This document shows, piece after piece, positions 15,693 to 23,361 of a DNA stretch of 64,000 bases; within the stretch, counting starts at the first letter, position 1, and every line of letters starts with the position of its first letter. The translations under genes were made by a program, and so were the position numbers. The notes below the pieces were generated by a model. The model was not told the DNA's origin. It saw nothing but the letters and a program-made list of their open reading frames with translations, and ran no database searches. Origin of the DNA: Pseudomonas sp. Teo4 (GTDB lineage Bacteria > Pseudomonadota > Gammaproteobacteria > Pseudomonadales > Pseudomonadaceae). The stretch spans positions 434,001 through 498,000 of the forward strand of contig NZ_JAXCIL010000001.1 in assembly GCF_034387475.1 (NCBI RefSeq). Reading direction: 5' to 3'.

Positions 15693-17504
15693 ATGGACAT
15701 GAACTGGCACCAGGCCTTGCAGGAGAGCCTGAGCTGGCTTGCAATCGCCTCGTTCATCACCCTTGCCTGTTTCACCGCTGCTGCCGCGCTGGCTGTGCGC
15801 TACACCCGTTGGGGCAGCCAATTCTGGCAGCTTGCCGGGCCATACTTCAGTTTCAAGCGCAGTTGGCGGCCCTTGCTGGGTTTTGCGCTGTTGCTGGTGC
15901 TGACCCTGTTCGCGGTGCGCCTGAACGTGCTGTTCTCGTTCTGGTACAACGGCTTCTACAGCGCGTTGCAAGGCCTCGACCAAACAGCTTTCTGGTACTT
16001 GCTTGGGGTGTTCGCGGTACTGGCCACCATCCATGTGCTGCGCTCGCTGTTCACCTACTACGTGACCCAGGCCTTCAACATCCACTGGCGCGTTTGGCTG
16101 ACCGAGCGCCTGACCCGCGACTGGATGCACGGCGATGCCTATTACCGTGGGCAGTTCCTAGCCGAGCCGGTGGACAACCCCGACCAGCGTATCGAGCTGG
16201 ACGTCAACTCATTCGTCACCAATTCAGTGTCCCTGGCCCTGGGAGCGGTCAGCGCGCTGGTCTCGCTGGTTGCCTTCACGGGCATCCTCTGGGGGCTGTC
16301 GGCGCCGCTGTCGGTGGCGGGGTATGAGATTCCCCGGGCGATGGTGTTTGCCGTGTACGTGTATGTGATCATCGCCACCTGGATCGCCTTCCGCCTCGGG
16401 CGTCCGTTGATTCGCCTGAACTTCCTCAACGAAAAGCTCACGGCGAACTTCCGTTATGCACTGATGCGCCTGCGCGAGAACGCCGAGAACATCGCCTTCT
16501 ACCAGGGCGCTCAGGTGGAGCGGGGTACGTTGCTCGGGCGCTTCACCGCGCTGATCGGCAACGTCTGGGCACTGGTGTTCCGAACCTTGAAGTTCAGCGG
16601 CTTCAACCTGGGCATCAGCCAGGTCGCTGTGGTGTTTCCGTTCATCCTGCAGGCGCCACGCTTTTTCAGCGGTGCAATCAAGCTTGGCGATGTGATGCAG
16701 ACCTCGCAGGCGTTTGGCCAGGTGCAGGATTCGCTGTCGTTCTTCCGTGAGTCCTACGACACCTTTGCCCAATACCGCGCCACCCTCGACCGTCTGACCG
16801 GTTTTCTCGACGCCAACCAGCAGGCCAGCACGCTGCCGCAGGTTACTACTCAGGACCAGGCGCATGCGTTGGACATCAACCGTTTGCAGGTGCTGCGCCC
16901 TGACGGCCACCCGCTGATCGCCAACTTGGATTTGCACCTGCGTGCCGGCCAGGCACTGCTGATCAAGGGGCCGTCGGGCAGCGGCAAGACCACGCTGCTG
17001 CGCGCGCTGGCGGGGCTTTGGCCATATGCCGAGGGTGTGGTTCGTCGGCCTTTGGGGAACCAGGCGCTGTTCCTGTCACAGCGCCCGTACCTGCCGCTTG
17101 GCGACCTGCGTACCGCCATCGCCTACCCGGCAAGCGCCGGGGCTGGGGACGACACGCGCATGCAACAGGCACTGCGTCAGGTCAACCTGGCCCACCTGGC
17201 CGAGCGGCTGGATGTCAGCTGCGATTGGTCGCATATCCTGTCGGTGGGCGAGCAGCAGCGATTGGCGTTTGCCCGGGTGCTGTTCAACCAGCCGCAGGTG
17301 GTGTTTCTCGATGAGTCCACCTCGGCCATGGACGAGGGGCTTGAGCATTCCCTGTATTCGCTGCTGCGCAACGAGATGCCCGAGACCTTGCTGGTCAGCG
17401 TCGGCCACCGCAGCACGCTGGCTAGTTTCCATTCCCACCGCCTGGAAGTGGATGGCCATGGCGGTTGGTCGTTGATCGAACAGGAGCTGCTGCCTGTCAG
17501 TTAG
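15693..17504 (+). CDS. SbmA/BacA-like ABC transporter, fused membrane and ATPase domains
   Basis: This 603-residue protein starts MDMNWHQALQESLSWLAIAS at ATG 15693, chosen over an upstream TTG because of position and codon use. The N-terminal half has about six membrane segments and the SbmA/BacA-type pattern (LNVLFSFWYNGFYSALQGLD, HWRVWLTERLTRDWM, NPDQRIELDV). The C-terminal half is an ABC ATPase with Walker A GPSGSGKTTLLRAL, signature LSVGEQQRLAFAR and Walker B VVFLDESTSAMDE. The signature starts LSVGE rather than LSGGQ, as is common in this YddA/ABCD-like group. Relatives handle vitamin B12, bleomycin or antimicrobial peptides; substrate and direction cannot be told here. It is a single-gene unit, converging with the SRAP gene on the other strand. 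Confidence 0.85.
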   Translation: MDMNWHQALQESLSWLAIASFITLACFTAAAALAVRYTRWGSQFWQLAGPYFSFKRSWRPLLGFALLLVLTLFAVRLNVLFSFWYNGFYSALQGLDQTAFWYLLGVFAVLATIHVLRSLFTYYVTQAFNIHWRVWLTERLTRDWMHGDAYYRGQFLAEPVDNPDQRIELDVNSFVTNSVSLALGAVSALVSLVAFTGILWGLSAPLSVAGYEIPRAMVFAVYVYVIIATWIAFRLGRPLIRLNFLNEKLTANFRYALMRLRENAENIAFYQGAQVERGTLLGRFTALIGNVWALVFRTLKFSGFNLGISQVAVVFPFILQAPRFFSGAIKLGDVMQTSQAFGQVQDSLSFFRESYDTFAQYRATLDRLTGFLDANQQASTLPQVTTQDQAHALDINRLQVLRPDGHPLIANLDLHLRAGQALLIKGPSGSGKTTLLRALAGLWPYAEGVVRRPLGNQALFLSQRPYLPLGDLRTAIAYPASAGAGDDTRMQQALRQVNLAHLAERLDVSCDWSHILSVGEQQRLAFARVLFNQPQVVFLDESTSAMDEGLEHSLYSLLRNEMPETLLVSVGHRSTLASFHSHRLEVDGHGGWSLIEQELLPVS

Positions 17505-18136
17505 GCCTTGCCCCTGTGGGCGTCAGGGTCGGTTACGGCGATCCACTCGAACGCGTGCGGTGGCAGGCACTGCACCTGTTCCGCCACCCGCTGCGAACTG
17601 ATCCACGCCCGCGCATGCTCCGGCGCCAGCACCAAGGGCAGGGCGGTATCGTCACCCGGATCATGCTCATGGGTGATGATCACAAATCCATCGTCCTCCT
17701 CTGGCTCCAACCCCGCACGGACCTGCGCCAGCGCCGCTACGAAAATGGGCGCCTGGCTTTTCAGGCGAACGAAGTAGCGTTGTTTACCCTGAGGTGCGTG
17801 CGCATCGGCCAGCCACGCATACCAGCCGTCCGCCATCACCAGCGCCCGGGTCTGCGGCCGCAAGGCGTGCAAGGGCGGGCTGGCGGTGATGTTCTGCAGC
17901 GGCGCGCTGATCGATGCAGTCTGGCGCTTGCCGGCCCATCTCGGTGTCCACCCCCACTGGCGTGGGCTCATGCGCAGGCCATTGCCGCTGTCGTGCAGGA
18001 TCGGCACCCGATTGCCCGGCACGATGCCGGGGTGGCCAATCCGTTCGTTGCCGGCGCTGTCGAGCAGGTGCTGTTCGGCGCCCAGCACGCGCAGGTAGTC
18101 GGCAAGGCCTTGGTATTGGGCGAAGCACTCGCACAT
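17501..18136 (-). CDS. Divergent SRAP (YedK/HMCES-type) protein
   Basis: This 211-residue protein starts at the ATG whose second codon is Cys (MCECFAQYQGLADYL), the position of the catalytic Cys2 that SRAP proteins use to crosslink abasic sites in single-stranded DNA. Other family segments are recognisable: RMSPRQWGWTPRWAG, ALVMADGWYAWL and FVIITHEHD. However, the usual GW(Y/F)EW glutamate is Ala here (GWYAW), the NARAET segment is absent, and the HxRMP histidine segment reads DDTALP. Upstream in-frame codons to 18247 are rejected, since Cys must follow Met. It converges with the ABC transporter gene, sharing 4 bases at the stops. Enzymatic activity is doubtful; fold membership is likely. Confidence 0.72.
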   Translation of the reverse strand: MCECFAQYQGLADYLRVLGAEQHLLDSAGNERIGHPGIVPGNRVPILHDSGNGLRMSPRQWGWTPRWAGKRQTASISAPLQNITASPPLHALRPQTRALVMADGWYAWLADAHAPQGKQRYFVRLKSQAPIFVAALAQVRAGLEPEEDDGFVIITHEHDPGDDTALPLVLAPEHARAWISSQRVAEQVQCLPPHAFEWIAVTDPDAHRGKA

Positions 18137-18243
18137 GTTCGGTACTCCCACAGGGCGGGCAGGTGAAGGGAGAGCTGAAGGCTTCGAAGTCTGCGACACG
18201 TTACATCCTCGACAATGAAGCGTTGATGATCTGTGCAGGGTTT

Positions 18244-19473
18244 TCAATCTGAACGCGTATGCCCCGCAATCTGGGGCAACAGGGCCAACCCCGCGAGGGT
18301 GGTGCCGGCGAATGCGGCGCCAACCAGGAAGGTGGCCCGAAAGCCTGCGCCGTCCCAGAGCAGGCCGGCGATCACGCTGGCGACCAGCAGTGCGGCACCG
18401 GTCAGCAGGTGAAACACACCAAAGGCCGTGCCGCGCAAGCTTGCCGGGGCGCTATCGGCAATCAAGGCACTGAAGATGCCCTGGGTAAAGCCCAGGTGCA
18501 GCCCCCAGGCCATTACCCCCAGCGCCAGCCCGACCCAGCCCGGCATCAGGGCCAGCAGCAGGTCGGCCGCCACCAGCAGCGCCAGCCCCAGCATCAACAC
18601 GACTCGACGGCCCATGCGGTCCGACAGTACGCCAGCGGGGTAGGCCGAAAGCGAATAGGCCAGGGCCATCAGCACCAGCACCGCTGGGGCCCATTGGGCG
18701 GCCAGGCCCATGTCCTGGGCGCGCAGCAACAGGAAGGCTTCGCTGAAACGGGCCAGGGTGAACACCATGGCCAGGGTGGTCAGCCGCCAGTAGCTTGAAC
18801 CCAGCCGAACCAGTTGGCGCAGTGCAAGCGGTGAGCGGACCGGCCGTGCCTTGGGTGCTGCCTCTGGCTCGCGCACGAAAACCACGAGGATGAACACCGC
18901 GACGAACGCTGGCACCACCGCCACCCAGAACACCGTCTGGAAATGACTGGCCGTCAGCCACATCAACAAAATCGCCAGCAACGGCCCGAGGAAGGCGCCG
19001 ACGGTGTCCAGCGCCTGTCGCAAACCAAATGCCGCACCGCGCAACGCTGGTGGGGTCACATCCGCCACCAGCGCATCCCTGGGCGCCCCGCGAATGCCCT
19101 TGCCGATCCGGTCGACGAAACGCGCCCCGGTCAACCACTCAAGCCCAGTGGCCAGGGGAAACACCGGCTTGGTCAGTGCCGCGAGGCCGTAGCCCAGCAC
19201 AGTGAGCAGCTTGCGTTTGCCCAAGCGGTCGCTCAAGGCACCGGAGAACACCTTGGTGATCGACGCGGTCGCCTCGGCGATGCCTTCGATGAAACCGACC
19301 GCAACCACCGAGGTGCCGAGCACGGTCACCATGTATAGCGGCAGCAGGGCGTGGATCATCTCCGAAGAGATGTCCATGAACATCGACACAAAGCCCAGGG
19401 CCCAGACGCTGCGGGGGATCTTGGGCAGTGTCAGGGCAGGTCGTGGGGTAGCGGATTTCTCGGCGGCGCGCAT
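18244..19473 (-). CDS. Major facilitator superfamily transporter
   Basis: This 409-residue protein has about 12 hydrophobic segments in two halves. The MFS loop signature between TM2 and TM3 reads GALSDRLGKRKLLTVLGYG, with a second copy, GVLSDRMGRRVVLMLGLALL, in the C-terminal half. ARFVDRIGKGIRGAPRDALV is typical of a group of proton-driven MFS efflux proteins whose substrates are undefined. A short cytoplasmic N-terminus precedes TM1 (VWALGFVSMFMDISSEMIHA). It sits upstream of the SRAP gene on the same strand with about 107 bases between. No regulator is adjacent. Confidence 0.85.
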   Translation of the reverse strand: MRAAEKSATPRPALTLPKIPRSVWALGFVSMFMDISSEMIHALLPLYMVTVLGTSVVAVGFIEGIAEATASITKVFSGALSDRLGKRKLLTVLGYGLAALTKPVFPLATGLEWLTGARFVDRIGKGIRGAPRDALVADVTPPALRGAAFGLRQALDTVGAFLGPLLAILLMWLTASHFQTVFWVAVVPAFVAVFILVVFVREPEAAPKARPVRSPLALRQLVRLGSSYWRLTTLAMVFTLARFSEAFLLLRAQDMGLAAQWAPAVLVLMALAYSLSAYPAGVLSDRMGRRVVLMLGLALLVAADLLLALMPGWVGLALGVMAWGLHLGFTQGIFSALIADSAPASLRGTAFGVFHLLTGAALLVASVIAGLLWDGAGFRATFLVGAAFAGTTLAGLALLPQIAGHTRSD

Positions 19474-19569
19474 GTTTGGCCTCGGCTTCCTACCTACGAA
19501 ACTGTAGGAGCCATTGGGCGGGTTGCAACGTTGGCTGTTCGCCGAGCATTACGTGCTGAGCAGGTAGCC

Positions 19570-19884
19570 TTATCGCCCCTGTAGCACCTCGCGAAAAACG
19601 TCTGGACGCGAAGCGGCGATGTGCAGCAGTGAACGGGCAGCGCCGGAAGGCATGCGGCGACCTTGCTCCCACTCCTGAAGCGTACGTACCGAGACCCCTA
19701 ACAATTGCGCGAATTTGAGCTGCGATAGCCCGGTCCTGTTCCGCGCCTCGGCGGCCTCGGTTGCTTCCACCTGGCGTACAGCGCCGTAACGACCTGCCTT
19801 CACATCCCGAATGGATTCCAGCAATTCTTCGCCAATATTGCGAGCGGCATCGCGCTGCATCAATTCTTCATCAGTCAGGGGCAT
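19570..19884 (-). CDS. NadS/HigA-type antitoxin with HTH-XRE domain
   Basis: This 104-residue protein, MPLTDEELMQRDAARNIGEE, carries a C-terminal helix-turn-helix (TGLSQLKFAQLLGVSVRTLQEWEQGRRMPSGAARSLL, residues about 56-91), the pattern of NadS-type antitoxins that neutralise RelE/HigB-like toxins and repress their own operon. ATG at 19884 is preceded on the minus strand by GGAG. The gene overlaps the toxin gene by 14 bases and lies after it, the reversed (HigBA-like) order. An N-terminal extension of the frame is rejected, because it reads through the toxin's C-terminus. Confidence 0.85.
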   Translation of the reverse strand: MPLTDEELMQRDAARNIGEELLESIRDVKAGRYGAVRQVEATEAAEARNRTGLSQLKFAQLLGVSVRTLQEWEQGRRMPSGAARSLLHIAASRPDVFREVLQGR

Positions 19885-20191
19885 GGTTGAGCTCCTTCGC
19901 AATTTTGCGCAGCAAATGCGCGGGTATGTTGTCGGTGGCGCTTTTGCAGTACATGAGCAAGGCAACCAGAGCGCCGTTGGCGAGTTGTGCCGTGTAAATT
20001 ACGCGAACTGCACCACGTTTTCCTTTGCCATCCTGGCTCCAGCGAACCTTGCGACACCCACCTGAACCGGGAATAACGGCACCAGCATCAGGGTCGTTAG
20101 CGAGAAAAGACATGAATGCCCCGTGCTCTTCCTCGGTCCAGTAATCAGGCCATTGTCGCGAAAACAGTGGTGCTTCAATAATCGTCAGCAT
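19871..20191 (-). CDS. RelE/HigB-type toxin
   Basis: This 106-residue protein, MLTIIEAPLFSRQWPDYWTE, contains the segments IPGSGGCRKVRWSQDGKGKRGAVRVIY and IPAHLLRKIAKEL, the standard core of RelE-superfamily toxins of the HigB2/PumA type ('IPG.GG.RK.RW...G.GKRGG.RVIYY'), which cleave mRNA at the ribosome. The family motif ends KRGG.RVIY; here KRGAVRVIY has Ala for the second Gly. The toxin gene comes first and overlaps the antitoxin by 14 bases. The GC of the pair is lower than the neighbours, consistent with acquired DNA. Confidence 0.85.
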   Translation of the reverse strand: MLTIIEAPLFSRQWPDYWTEEEHGAFMSFLANDPDAGAVIPGSGGCRKVRWSQDGKGKRGAVRVIYTAQLANGALVALLMYCKSATDNIPAHLLRKIAKELNHAPD

Positions 20192-20354
20192 ACCTCATCC
20201 CTACGTCTTTGACGTAGATATCTTGCTCGGCACTACAGGCACCGCAAAGCCTTGGGGTGTTTCCAGTGGTTACCGCTTCATCACTTCTTCCTGGAACGGG
20301 CTGCTTAGCAAAGTTCCGTTACAAACATGTAAACTTCGTAAATAAGATTTAAAC

Positions 20355-20373
20355 ACATTTGAGAATCATTATA
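20355..20373 (+). promoter_or_regulatory. Candidate Fur box upstream of the siderophore receptor
   Basis: ACATTTGAGAATCATTATA matches 12 of 19 positions of the Fur consensus, including the near-complete half AATCATTAT. It lies 113 bases upstream of the receptor ATG in an AT-rich stretch, as expected for iron-repressed outer-membrane receptor genes. Confidence 0.65.
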
Positions 20374-20485
20374 TTCACCGTCCCTGTTGGCCCTGAACAA
20401 TGTTCAGCAGGTCGATGGGCGAGGGCCCGTCGGCGTGCAAGCCGGGTCGTGCCCTAATCGCTCATGAATCGCAGGAGATGTGTCG

Positions 20486-22726
20486 ATGCAATCCAGAACC
20501 TCACCTAACAGCCTGGCCCTGGCGTTCGTCGCGCTGGCGTCGCCGGCCATGGTGGCGACTGCGGCCGAGGCCGAACAGCAACTCGCCAGTGAGGTGCTGG
20601 AAGTGCCGGTGGCCGACAACGCGCTGGTGATTCAGGACACCTTGGTGACCGCCGAGCGTGAAGCGCGCCAGGCACTGGGTTCGTCGATCATCACCGCAGA
20701 AGACATCAAGCGTCACCCGCCGGCCAATGACCTGTCCGACCTCATTCGCCGCGAGCCGGGCGTCAACCTGACCGGCAACAGCGCCAGCGGCGCACGGGGC
20801 AACAACCGTCAGATCGACCTGCGCGGCATGGGGCCGGAAAACACCCTGATCCTCATCGACGGCAAACCGTCCAGCGCGCGCAATGCCGTGCGCTATGGCT
20901 GGAACGGCGACCGCGACACCCGCGGCGAAACCAACTGGGTGCCTGCCGAGGCTGTCGAGCGCATCGAGATTCTTCGTGGCCCAGCCGCCGCACGCTACGG
21001 TTCCGGCGCCATGGGTGGGGTGGTGAACATCATCACCAAGCGCCCCACCGAAGAACTCAAAGGCAATGTCACCCTGTACACCCAACTGCCCGAGGACAGT
21101 GCCGAGGGCGCCACCCAACGTACCAACTTCAACCTAAGTGGCGGGCTCACCGACAACCTCGGTTTTCGTTTGTACGGCGGCCTGGCCAAGACCGATGCCG
21201 ACGACCTGGACATCAACGCCAGCCACGCCAACAGCGCGCTGGTCGCTGGCCGCGAAGGCGTGCGCAACAAGGACATCAACGGCCTGCTGAGCTGGAAGCT
21301 CAATGATGAGCACCGCCTTGAAGCCAGCGCCGGCTACAGCCGTCAGGGCAACATCTACGCTGGCGACACCATGAACAGCAACGGTGGTGGCGACCTCGAG
21401 CTGATCTCCAGCCTGTACGGCCACGAAACCAACGTGATGCAGCGCAACACCTACGACCTGACTCACCTGGGCGATTTCACCTGGGGTACCAGCAAGACCA
21501 CCCTGGCCTACGAGTACGTGCGCAACTGGCGCCTCAACGAGGGCCTGGCCGGTGGCCCGGAAGGGGCAATCAACGATTCCGGCGCGGCCATGTCGCGCCT
21601 GCGCAACACCCGTCTGAGCAGCGAAGTGAACCTGCCGTTCGCCATGGGCAGCACCGAGCACGTGCTGACCCTGGGTGGCGAATACCTCTACGAGTCGCTC
21701 AACGACCAGGGTTCGTTCCGTCCGCAGAGCTTCGACCCGAGCGGCTCGGGTAGCAACGTCATCAGCGGTTTCGACCGCAGCGACTCGAAGATGACCGCCA
21801 AAAGCTACGCGCTGTTTGTCGAGGACAATATCGTCATCGGTGACACCACCGTGACCCCGGGCCTGCGTTTCGACCACCACGAGACCTTCGGCGACAACTT
21901 CAGCCCAAGCCTGAACCTGTCGCACAAGCTGACCGAGGCTCTGTCGGTGAAAGGCGGTATCGCCCGTGCCTACAAAACGCCGAACCTGTACCAGTCCAAC
22001 CCGAACTACCTGCTGTACAGCCGTGGTAACGGTTGCAGCGTGCAGCAGACCAACTCCGGTGGCTGCTACCTGCAGGGCAACGCCGACCTCAAGCCGGAAA
22101 TCAGCGTCAACAAGGAAATCGGCCTGCTGTACGACCGTGGCACCTGGCGTACCAGCGCGACCTACTTCCGTAACGACTACCAGAACAAGATCATCGGTGA
22201 CACCGATGTGCTCTACACCATCAACAGCGGCCGTCGCGTGACCCAGTGGGAAAACGCTGGCAAGGCGCGAGTGGAAGGCATCGAGGGCAACCTGTTTGTC
22301 GAACTGACCCCGACCGTGGACTGGAACACCAACCTGACCTGGATGCTCGACAACGACAACCGCGAAACCGGCGAACCGCTGTCGGTGATCCCCGAGTACA
22401 CGGTCAACACCACGCTGGACTGGCGCGCCACCGACAAGCTGTCGTTCCAGGTTGCCGGTACCTACTACGGCAAGCAGAAGTCGCCGACCTACAACTACCG
22501 CACCCAGGAAGACTACGACCAGGAGGCGCAACAGGACGTCGAGGCTTATGGGCTGGTGGATGTCAGTGCCGGGTACAAGTTCAACGCCAACTATGACGTG
22601 CGGGTAGGGGTGAACAACGTGTTCGACAAGCAGATTCTGCGTGGCGGCAATGCCAGCAGTTCGGGTGCCAACACCTATAACCAGCCAGGGCGTGCGGTGT
22701 TTGCCTCGTTGAATATTTCGTTCTGA
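20486..22726 (+). CDS. fepA: TonB-dependent catecholate siderophore receptor, FepA/PfeA family
   Basis: This 746-residue protein has a signal peptide (LALAFVALASPAMVATAAEA), a TonB box region (ALVIQDTLVTAEREARQALG), a plug domain (IITAEDIKRHPPANDLSDLI, RREPGVNLTGNSASGARGNN, RQIDLRGMGPENTLILIDGK) and a 22-strand beta barrel ending with the aromatic F at the C-terminus (AVFASLNISF). Length and sequence resemble ferric-enterobactin receptors of the PfeA group. ATG at 20486 is chosen because AGGAG lies at 20473-20477; the GTG at 20480 is too close to it. A Fur box lies upstream. It imports ferric catecholate across the outer membrane, powered by TonB-ExbB-ExbD. Downstream are a DUF3649 protein, a PepSY reductase and DUF3325, which may release the iron. 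Confidence 0.9.
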   Translation: MQSRTSPNSLALAFVALASPAMVATAAEAEQQLASEVLEVPVADNALVIQDTLVTAEREARQALGSSIITAEDIKRHPPANDLSDLIRREPGVNLTGNSASGARGNNRQIDLRGMGPENTLILIDGKPSSARNAVRYGWNGDRDTRGETNWVPAEAVERIEILRGPAAARYGSGAMGGVVNIITKRPTEELKGNVTLYTQLPEDSAEGATQRTNFNLSGGLTDNLGFRLYGGLAKTDADDLDINASHANSALVAGREGVRNKDINGLLSWKLNDEHRLEASAGYSRQGNIYAGDTMNSNGGGDLELISSLYGHETNVMQRNTYDLTHLGDFTWGTSKTTLAYEYVRNWRLNEGLAGGPEGAINDSGAAMSRLRNTRLSSEVNLPFAMGSTEHVLTLGGEYLYESLNDQGSFRPQSFDPSGSGSNVISGFDRSDSKMTAKSYALFVEDNIVIGDTTVTPGLRFDHHETFGDNFSPSLNLSHKLTEALSVKGGIARAYKTPNLYQSNPNYLLYSRGNGCSVQQTNSGGCYLQGNADLKPEISVNKEIGLLYDRGTWRTSATYFRNDYQNKIIGDTDVLYTINSGRRVTQWENAGKARVEGIEGNLFVELTPTVDWNTNLTWMLDNDNRETGEPLSVIPEYTVNTTLDWRATDKLSFQVAGTYYGKQKSPTYNYRTQEDYDQEAQQDVEAYGLVDVSAGYKFNANYDVRVGVNNVFDKQILRGGNASSSGANTYNQPGRAVFASLNISF

Positions 22727-23073
22727 TCGCAGGGGGCCGCTGTGCGGCCCAATCGCCGGCAAGCCGGCTCCCACATGGACCGCGCTGCTCTCAGGATCAC
22801 CGCAGTACCTGTAGGAGCCGGCTTGCCGGCGATGAGGCCGTTACTGGCAATACAAGACCAGTTGCTGCCACATGGAACGCGCAGCTCTCAAGATCACTGC
22901 AGTACCTGTAGGAGCCGGCTTGCCGGCGATGAGGCCGGTACAGGCAACACAAGACCAGTTGCTCCCACAGGGGCCTCGCAATTCCTCTGGTAGCCGGCTT
23001 GTCGTGGCGACGAACCGCGGCAATTGGGCTCAGCGGCCCCAGACGTCCATTGAACAACACCAAGGACCACCCG
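22727..23073. repeat. Intergenic REP array (three REP copies, tandemly repeated unit)
   Basis: No gene is seen in this 347-base gap. It carries REP sequences at 22753-22775 (CCGGCAAGCCGGCTCCCACA orientation) and, reversed, at about 22811-22839 and 22908-22945. The two reversed copies belong to a repeated unit of about 97-100 bases (from GTAGGAGCCGGCTTGCCGGC through CTGCAGTACCT). The array separates the receptor from the three downstream iron genes and could modulate mRNA stability or transcription between them. Confidence 0.85.
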
Positions 23074-23361
23074 ATGATCAGAGCCCCCGCCTGGCTGCAG
23101 ATCCTCTCCCGTAGCTGCGCCGCATTGCTCGGTGGCTACGCCTTCAGCTATTCGGCCACGGCCTGCCTTGCCCGTGTGCTGCCCATGTCACCCGCCGATG
23201 CGGTGATCGTCTCGACCCTGCTGGCCTTCATCTTCTACACCCTCGCCATTCTCTGGGCATTCGCCAGCCGTGATGCGCTACGTGCCTGGGCGCCGCTTGC
23301 CCTGGCTGCTCCGTTGGCCTTGATCGGTTTCTGGCCCCAGGCACTGGAGTGGCTGGCATGA
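23074..23361 (+). CDS. DUF3649 small membrane protein of the iron-reductase set
   Basis: This 95-residue protein, MIRAPAWLQILSRSCAALLG, has three hydrophobic segments (AALLGGYAFSYSATACLARV, VIVSTLLAFIFYTLAILWAF, WAPLALAAPLALIGFWPQAL), a layout typical of DUF3649 proteins encoded beside PepSY-associated iron reductases in Pseudomonas. ATG at 23074 follows AAGGA at 23062-23066; the upstream in-frame codons lie in REP-flanking DNA. It overlaps the next gene by 4 bases, so they are coupled. Confidence 0.75.
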   Translation: MIRAPAWLQILSRSCAALLGGYAFSYSATACLARVLPMSPADAVIVSTLLAFIFYTLAILWAFASRDALRAWAPLALAAPLALIGFWPQALEWLA

